This document shows positions 59,005 through 64,000 of a DNA stretch of 64,000 nt, one piece after another (position 1 is the stretch's first letter; the number at the start of each line of letters is the position of its first letter). The translations under genes and the position numbers were made by a program. The stretch is from JANQOH01 sp965201155 (GTDB taxonomy: Bacteria; Pseudomonadota; Alphaproteobacteria; UBA7887). The notes under the pieces are model-generated. The model was not told where the DNA came from. It searched no databases and saw only the letters and a list, made by a program, of their open reading frames with translations. Where the stretch lies: assembly GCA_965201155.1 (NCBI GenBank), contig OZ241752.1, forward strand, positions 2,542,001 through 2,606,000. Reading direction: 5' to 3'.

Positions 59005-62000
59005 CGGATTTCTCCTTCGGTTTGTGGAACGGGGGGAAAAGCGGGTGGGGCGGGAGGCGCCGCAGCTTCACGCTCGCGCGCCGGCAGGCTGCGTCCCACC
59101 CACGCCAAGTAAATCACCGGAATCACCACCAGCGTCAGTATCAGGGTCGAGAGCATTCCGCCGAGCATCGGCAAGGCAATACGGCGCATGACGTCCGAGC
59201 CGGGTCCTTCGGTCAGGAATATCGGCGCAAGACCGGCGATCACCGCCGACACCGTCATCAGCTTGGGGCGTACCCGCAGGGCAGCGCCGGCGATGATCGC
59301 CTGCCGCAGCTCCGCAATCGTGCGCGGTGGTTGCGCACGAACTTGCGCATCGATGTAGAGAAGCATGATCACCGCTGTTTCCACCGCGATGCCGCCAAGG
59401 GCGATGAAACCCACCGCCACCGCCACCGACAGGTTGTAATCCGCCATATCAACGGCCCAGAGACCGCCGATCAGACCGAAAGGCAGCGAGGCCATGATGA
59501 TCAGTGTGCGGTCCAGCCGGCGGAAGTGCAGCATCAGCAGCAGGAAGATCAATGCTGCCGCCGCGGGGATCGCCAGACGCAGCCGAGCCTGCGCTTCCAG
59601 CAACTGCTCATACTGCCCCGACCATGAGATGGCATAACCCGGAGGGAGGTCTACACGCTGCGCCACCACCTGGCTGGCCTCGGCAACGAAGCCGCCAAGA
59701 TCGCGGCCGGCAATATCAACAAACACCCACCCGGTCAGGCGCGCGTTTTCGGAGCGGATCATCGGCGGCCCTTCGACATAGGCGATGTCGGCCACTTCCG
59801 CGAGCGGTACATGCGCGCCCATCGGCGTGGGCACCAGCACATCCGCCAGGTCTTCGGGATCGTCCCGGTAGGCCCGGTCATAACGCAGGATGATATTGTA
59901 GCGTTCCCGTCCCTGGACGGCCTCGGCCAGATTCATGCCGCCGAGCGCAGTCTGAACCACCGCCTGAAACGTCGCCATGTCTATCTCGCGCCGCGCCAGT
60001 TCCACCCGGTTCGGCGCGATCTCCAGATATTTGCCGCCCAGAACCCGGTCGGCAAACGCCGACCGCACGCCGTCGACCTCGCGGACCGCTGACTCCACCT
60101 TCAGGGCAAGTCTTTCTATCGTGTTCAGGTCATCCCCGGTGATCTTTACCCCGACTGGCGTGCGCACCCCCGTAGAAACCATGTCCATGCGGATCTTGAT
60201 CGGATAGCCCCAGGAATTGACCAGGCCCGGCATGGCGACGCGGGCGTCAAGTTCGGCGATCAGGTCCGGCATGGTGAGGCCCGGCCGCCACGCTTCCCGG
60301 GGGCTGAAACGAATCCAGGTTTCGATCATCGTCAGCGGCGCCGGGTCGGTCGCTGTATCGGCGCGTCCCGCCTTGCCGAACACGCTTTCCACTTCCGGCA
60401 CCGTGGCGATCAGGCGATTGGTCTGGCCGAGCACTTCGCGCATCTTCGCGCCCGATACGCCCGGCACCGTGGTTGGCATATAGAGAAGTTCGCCCTCGTC
60501 CAGCGCCGGCATGAATTCGACTCCGAGACGCGACAGCGGCCACGCCACGCTCGCAATTGCCGCCACGGCCAGCATCAATGTCAGCCAGCGCACACGCAGC
60601 GCCGCCGCCACGACCGGTTTGTAAAGCGCGATGAAAACCCGGTTGAGAAGATTGTTTTCCTCGCGTTTCATGCGCCCGCGCAGCAGCCAGATCATCAGCA
60701 CCGGCACCACGGTGACCGAAAGCAGCGAGGCAAATCCCATCGCATAGGTTTTCGTGAAGGCCAGCGGCGCGAACAGCCGGTAGCTCTCCCCCGTCAGCGC
60801 AAACACCGGCAGAAACGATACGGTGATGATCAGGAGGGAGAAAAACAGGCCCGGCCCCACCTCTTTGGCGGCCGATATGACGGCGTCGCGCCGCGCGCGC
60901 GGGTCGGGCTCCGCACCGAGAGCCGAAAGCTTCCTGCTGGCATTCTCCACCAGCACGATGGACGCATCCACCATGGCGCCGATGGCAATCGCAATGCCGC
61001 CCAGCGACATGATGTTTGCCGTCACCCCTTGCGCCGACATGACGATAAAGGCGCCGAGCACTCCCAGCGGCAGGGTAATGATGGCCACAAAGGCCGCGCG
61101 CACATGCAGCAGGAAAATCAGCGTCACCAGGGCGACCGCAATCGCTTCCTCGACCAGCTTTCGCTGCAGATAGTTGACCGAGCCTTCGATCAGCGGCGCG
61201 CGGTCATACACCGGTACGATTTCCACCCCGTCCGGCAGGCCCCGCGCCAGCGCTTCCAGCCGCGCCTTGATGCGCGTGATCACTTCCAGCGCGTTTTCCC
61301 CGTCGCGCATGATGACAATGCCGGAAACCGTTTCGCCTTCGCCGCCGAGCTCGACAATCCCCCGCCGCAGCGCCGGACCTTCAACGACGCGCGCAATGTC
61401 GCCCAGCGTGACCGGCGTGCCGTCCTCCGCCGCAACCACCACCTGCCGCAGGTCGTCGATGCTGTCGACATATCCGGACGCGAGGATCACATATTCCGTT
61501 TCACCGCGTTCGATCACCCGGCCGCCCACTTCGCCGCTTGCAGCGCGGATCGCCGCAGCCAGGCGAGTCATATGAATGTCGAAGGCCCGCAATCGCGCCG
61601 GGTCCACCAGCACCTGATATTCGCGCACAAAGCCTCCGACTGACGCAACCTCCGCCACACCTTCCACGCCGGAAAGCTCAAGCTTCAGAAACCAGTCCTG
61701 GAGCGAACGCAAATCTGCCAGGTCGGTTCGACCCGTCCGGTCAACCAGCGCATATTGATAGACCCAGCCGACTCCGGTTGCGTCCGGCCCGATTTTCGGC
61801 GTTGCGCCCGGCGGCAGTTCCGTTCCCAGGCGGGAAAGCGCCTCCAGCACCCGGGACCGCGCCCAATACAGGTCCACCCCGTCTTCGAAAATGACATAGA
61901 TGAAACTCGTGCCGAACATCGACGCCCCGCGCACATCCTTCGTACGCGGCAATCCGAGAAGACTCGTCGACAACGGATAGGTAACGAGGTCCTCCACGAT

Positions 62001-62258
62001 CTGCGGCGACTGGCCGGCAAAATCTGTGCGGATGATGACCTGCGTGTCGGTTATGTCGGGGATTGCATCGAGCGGCGTGCGCCCGACCGCTATCCAGCCG
62101 GCGACCGCAAGAGCGCCCGCCAGCACCAGAACGATGAGCTGGTTGTTGGCCGACCAGCCGATCAGACCGGCGACCCATGATTGCGACGGGTCCGGCCCGG
62201 CCATCGACTCATGCGGGTCCGGCATAGCGCCTGCTTCCTGTAGCTCGTTGCTTGTCAT
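59001..62258 (-). CDS. cusA: Copper/silver RND efflux pump, CusA type
   Basis: A 1085-residue inner-membrane pump. The N-terminal half starts IGWSANNQLIVLVLAGALAVAGW and has DAIPDITDTQVIIRTDFAGQSPQIVEDLVTYPL, a CusA/CzcA mark. IRMDMVSTGVRTPVGVKITG matches the CusA methionine region, and GGIAIAIGAMVDASIVLVENA is the fourth-segment acidic motif. The sequence is much closer to CusA than the pump at 8693. A metal-binding adaptor lies upstream and CusF downstream, so Cu(I)/Ag(I) export is likely. ATG at 62258 was chosen because the open frame upstream overlaps the adaptor gene and has no homology. Confidence 0.93.
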   Translation of the reverse strand: MTSNELQEAGAMPDPHESMAGPDPSQSWVAGLIGWSANNQLIVLVLAGALAVAGWIAVGRTPLDAIPDITDTQVIIRTDFAGQSPQIVEDLVTYPLSTSLLGLPRTKDVRGASMFGTSFIYVIFEDGVDLYWARSRVLEALSRLGTELPPGATPKIGPDATGVGWVYQYALVDRTGRTDLADLRSLQDWFLKLELSGVEGVAEVASVGGFVREYQVLVDPARLRAFDIHMTRLAAAIRAASGEVGGRVIERGETEYVILASGYVDSIDDLRQVVVAAEDGTPVTLGDIARVVEGPALRRGIVELGGEGETVSGIVIMRDGENALEVITRIKARLEALARGLPDGVEIVPVYDRAPLIEGSVNYLQRKLVEEAIAVALVTLIFLLHVRAAFVAIITLPLGVLGAFIVMSAQGVTANIMSLGGIAIAIGAMVDASIVLVENASRKLSALGAEPDPRARRDAVISAAKEVGPGLFFSLLIITVSFLPVFALTGESYRLFAPLAFTKTYAMGFASLLSVTVVPVLMIWLLRGRMKREENNLLNRVFIALYKPVVAAALRVRWLTLMLAVAAIASVAWPLSRLGVEFMPALDEGELLYMPTTVPGVSGAKMREVLGQTNRLIATVPEVESVFGKAGRADTATDPAPLTMIETWIRFSPREAWRPGLTMPDLIAELDARVAMPGLVNSWGYPIKIRMDMVSTGVRTPVGVKITGDDLNTIERLALKVESAVREVDGVRSAFADRVLGGKYLEIAPNRVELARREIDMATFQAVVQTALGGMNLAEAVQGRERYNIILRYDRAYRDDPEDLADVLVPTPMGAHVPLAEVADIAYVEGPPMIRSENARLTGWVFVDIAGRDLGGFVAEASQVVAQRVDLPPGYAISWSGQYEQLLEAQARLRLAIPAAAALIFLLLMLHFRRLDRTLIIMASLPFGLIGGLWAVDMADYNLSVAVAVGFIALGGIAVETAVIMLLYIDAQVRAQPPRTIAELRQAIIAGAALRVRPKLMTVSAVIAGLAPIFLTEGPGSDVMRRIALPMLGGMLSTLILTLVVIPVIYLAWVGRSLPAREREAAAPPAPPAFPPVPQTEGEIR

Positions 62259-62283
62259 GGGATCGGGCCGACCGTGCAAAGGG

Positions 62284-63924
62284 CTATTGGGTAATCGGGT
62301 GGAGAATTTCCTGGCTCGCCATGGGATCGGGCCATGGAACGGCCATTGCCGCCGCGCTGCCATAAGGATTGGCAGCAGAGGGGCCTTCCTGAACCCACAG
62401 ACGGCCCGACTCCGACTCCGCAAACAGAACCAGCCCCAGATCACGGTAGCGGATTGGCGCGCCGCCCAGCAGCCACGGTTCAAGCGCCGCTGTGAGCTGC
62501 GCCAGCGCTGCCTCTTGCGCCGCCACGCCGTCATCCGCCTGCGCCGCGCGCAGGGCGGCCTGAGCCTCCTCGATTATCGGGACCAGAAGAGAACCGGCAA
62601 AACGCGCTTTCGCGGCCTCGCCCAGCTGCAGCGCCGGATCCAGGAAATATCGGTCGATCCGGTATCCGTCGACCAAGGCCTCATGCAGATACAACGCGGC
62701 ATCTACCAGATGATCGATCTCCGCCAGGGCGTCGGCGTCGATCGGCAGTTCCGACAACGGCGTATCCGGTCCGAAATCGCCGCTGAACTTCGCAAAGCTT
62801 TCCCTCAGGCTTGCTTCGGAATCGAGCAGGAATTGCCCGCTGACCACCACTCGCTCGCCATCGGCAAGACCGCCAAGCACTTCTGTCCGGCCCACGGCGG
62901 TCACACCCGTCTGCACCGTCCGCGGCGCAAAACGGCCGTCGCCCAGCGCCATGATCACATGCCCGCCGCGGCTGTCGCGAAGCACTGCCTCGCTTGGCAC
63001 TGACAGGCGCGGCCGATCGTCGATGGTGAAGGTGACATCGGCGAACGCGCCCGGACGCAGCAGACCCGCGCGATTGTCTGCCACAATGCGCACCTTACCC
63101 GTCCGCGTGCGTGAATCCACGGTCGGGTAAACATAATTCACCGTACCCGAGATCAACGCATCGCCGGCCGCCGGAACCATGATTTGTGCTTCGTCGGCGA
63201 GGCCGATCATCGGCAGGTCTTTTTCGGCAATATCCACATTGACCCACACCGTGCTGTAATCCTGAATGCGGATCAGCACCGCGCCGGGTTTGACGTACGA
63301 ACCGGCACGCACCGACAGATCGGCAACAACACCGCCTGCTTCGGCATGGACGGGCACGCTTTCCATCAGCCGCCCGCGCTCCAGCAATGCGGCGATCACG
63401 CTGTCCTGCATGCCCAGCGACTGCAGGCGCCGCGCCATGCTTTCCAGCCGCCCGGAGACGCCGGAGCGCGCCGCCGCGAGAAAATCCTGCTGCGCCGCAA
63501 TCAGGTCGGGGCTGTAAACCCGATACAGGAGCGATCCGGATTCGACGGCATCGCCGACCGCCGTCACTGCAAGTTCCTCGATCCACCCTTCCACGCGGCT
63601 CGCCGCCACGCTCTCCCGGCGCGTCGACGGCGCGACTTCGCCGAACGCGCGCACTGTCCGCCCGAACGACACCTGTTCTGCCGGGGCGGTGCGTATACCC
63701 ATCGTCTGAATCATTTCCGGCGCCACCGCTACACCGCCCCAGGGCGCCGCCACCTTTGCAGCGAAGGCCACAAGGTCCATCCCGCAGATCGGGCACGAAC
63801 CAGGTTCGCTGGAGATATAGTGGGGATGCATGGGGCAGGTGTAGCGATCTGCATCCTGGGATGCTGCCTCCCCGGCGAGGATGGCAATCAGGAGGATCAC
63901 GCAAAGCCGCGCCGCCGCGGACAT
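62284..63924 (-). CDS. cusB: RND efflux adaptor, CusB type with N-terminal heavy-metal-binding domain
   Basis: A 546-residue periplasmic adaptor. A signal peptide (residues 1-22, LCVILLIAILAGEAASQ) is followed by YTCPMHPHYISSEPGSCPIC, the heavy-metal-binding domain seen in CusB-like proteins and P-type ATPases. GIRTAPAEQVSFGRTVRAFGEV opens the barrel, and GWIEELAVTAVGDAVESGSLLYRVYSPDLIAAQQDFL the lipoyl and hairpin part. The C-terminal 130 residues are an extra helical domain (IDHLVDAALYLHEALVDGYRID), resembling DUF3347-like metal-linked domains. ATG 63924 shares one base with the upstream stop; a GTG at 63927 is also in frame. Confidence 0.9.
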   Translation of the reverse strand: MSAAARLCVILLIAILAGEAASQDADRYTCPMHPHYISSEPGSCPICGMDLVAFAAKVAAPWGGVAVAPEMIQTMGIRTAPAEQVSFGRTVRAFGEVAPSTRRESVAASRVEGWIEELAVTAVGDAVESGSLLYRVYSPDLIAAQQDFLAAARSGVSGRLESMARRLQSLGMQDSVIAALLERGRLMESVPVHAEAGGVVADLSVRAGSYVKPGAVLIRIQDYSTVWVNVDIAEKDLPMIGLADEAQIMVPAAGDALISGTVNYVYPTVDSRTRTGKVRIVADNRAGLLRPGAFADVTFTIDDRPRLSVPSEAVLRDSRGGHVIMALGDGRFAPRTVQTGVTAVGRTEVLGGLADGERVVVSGQFLLDSEASLRESFAKFSGDFGPDTPLSELPIDADALAEIDHLVDAALYLHEALVDGYRIDRYFLDPALQLGEAAKARFAGSLLVPIIEEAQAALRAAQADDGVAAQEAALAQLTAALEPWLLGGAPIRYRDLGLVLFAESESGRLWVQEGPSAANPYGSAAAMAVPWPDPMASQEILHPITQ

Positions 63925-64000
63925 CACGGCGTCACCAGAAGCGCATTGGCGCGGGCGATCAATTCTGTGCGCCGGGCGCGTTCGCTCGCCTGTTCGGCGC
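63924..64000 (-). CDS. Outer-membrane efflux protein, C-terminal end only
   Basis: The last 25 codons of a minus-strand gene: EQASERARRTELIARANALLVTP and stop. Helical, basic and immediately upstream of a CusB-like gene with a TGATG overlap, it is almost certainly the CusC/TolC-type channel of the same operon. Most of the gene lies beyond the window end, so this call rests mainly on position. Confidence 0.6.
   Translation of the reverse strand, partial: AEQASERARRTELIARANALLVTP

Noticed and set aside
1..64000. tRNA or rRNA genes
   Set aside because: No cloverleaf with a T-arm GGTTCRANTCC block and no rRNA core sequence was noticed on either strand; a covariance search would be needed to be certain.

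Overview
The window is about 64 kb of GC-rich, densely coded bacterial chromosome. Several neighbourhoods point to an alphaproteobacterium: tolC next to a short PopZ-like (DUF2497) gene and valS, mutY next to a DUF721/DciA-like gene and a DsbA-like gene, argJ beside a parvulin and mutT, a bacterial aminoacyl-transferase (bpt), and xseB-ispA-tlyA with overlapping ends. No rRNA or tRNA gene was found. Genus cannot be assigned from the sequence alone.

Layout. 1-5731: end of a tolC-type gene, popZ-like gene, valS, ilvD. 5754-8689: a small catabolic group (enolase-superfamily enzyme, cupin, iron-type alcohol dehydrogenase). 8693-14357: a complete heavy-metal RND efflux operon (outer-membrane factor, adaptor, pump), whose adaptor carries an almost pure aspartate tract. 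14472-17408: rnhB, mutY, a DUF721 gene and a DsbA-like oxidoreductase. 17484-23009 (minus strand): thioesterase, SLC13-type permease, bpt and two tandem Tat-exported TRAP binding proteins without membrane subunits. 23107-24366: FAD amine oxidase. 24420-25836: an AT-rich patch, a five-copy array of an exact 23-bp period, and an AAA/DUF4143 ATPase starting 10 bp after the array. 25991-34956: thioredoxin, omega-aminotransferase, acyl-CoA ligase with a ketopantoate-reductase-like gene, a redoxin-like protein without cysteines, a methyltransferase, a degenerate GNAT-Nudix fusion, argJ and a periplasmic parvulin. 35308-37792: two IS5-family elements, one inserted at the very tip of the other.

37999-51524 is a catabolic and transport region. 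It holds a gamma-glutamyltransferase-like enzyme, a five-gene Liv-type ABC importer, a MaoC-type hydratase, a second enolase-superfamily enzyme, a Gfo/Idh/MocA dehydrogenase, an exported VOC protein, a fatty-acid-hydroxylase-like membrane protein, and a flavin monooxygenase-like protein coupled to an alpha/beta-hydrolase-fold protein that lacks a nucleophile. 51534-53457: tlyA, ispA, xseB. 53862-58466: a 1534-residue predicted autotransporter with fibronectin type III repeats. Its long basic leader contains a perfect 70-bp DNA palindrome. 58639-64000: a second metal efflux operon of Cus type (outer-membrane factor cut by the window end, adaptor, pump, CusF).

The most unusual items are the 23-bp array in front of the AAA/DUF4143 gene, the in-frame palindrome and repeat structure of the autotransporter, and several enzyme-fold proteins that have lost catalytic residues. 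All functional calls rest on reading the sequence; no database search was possible.
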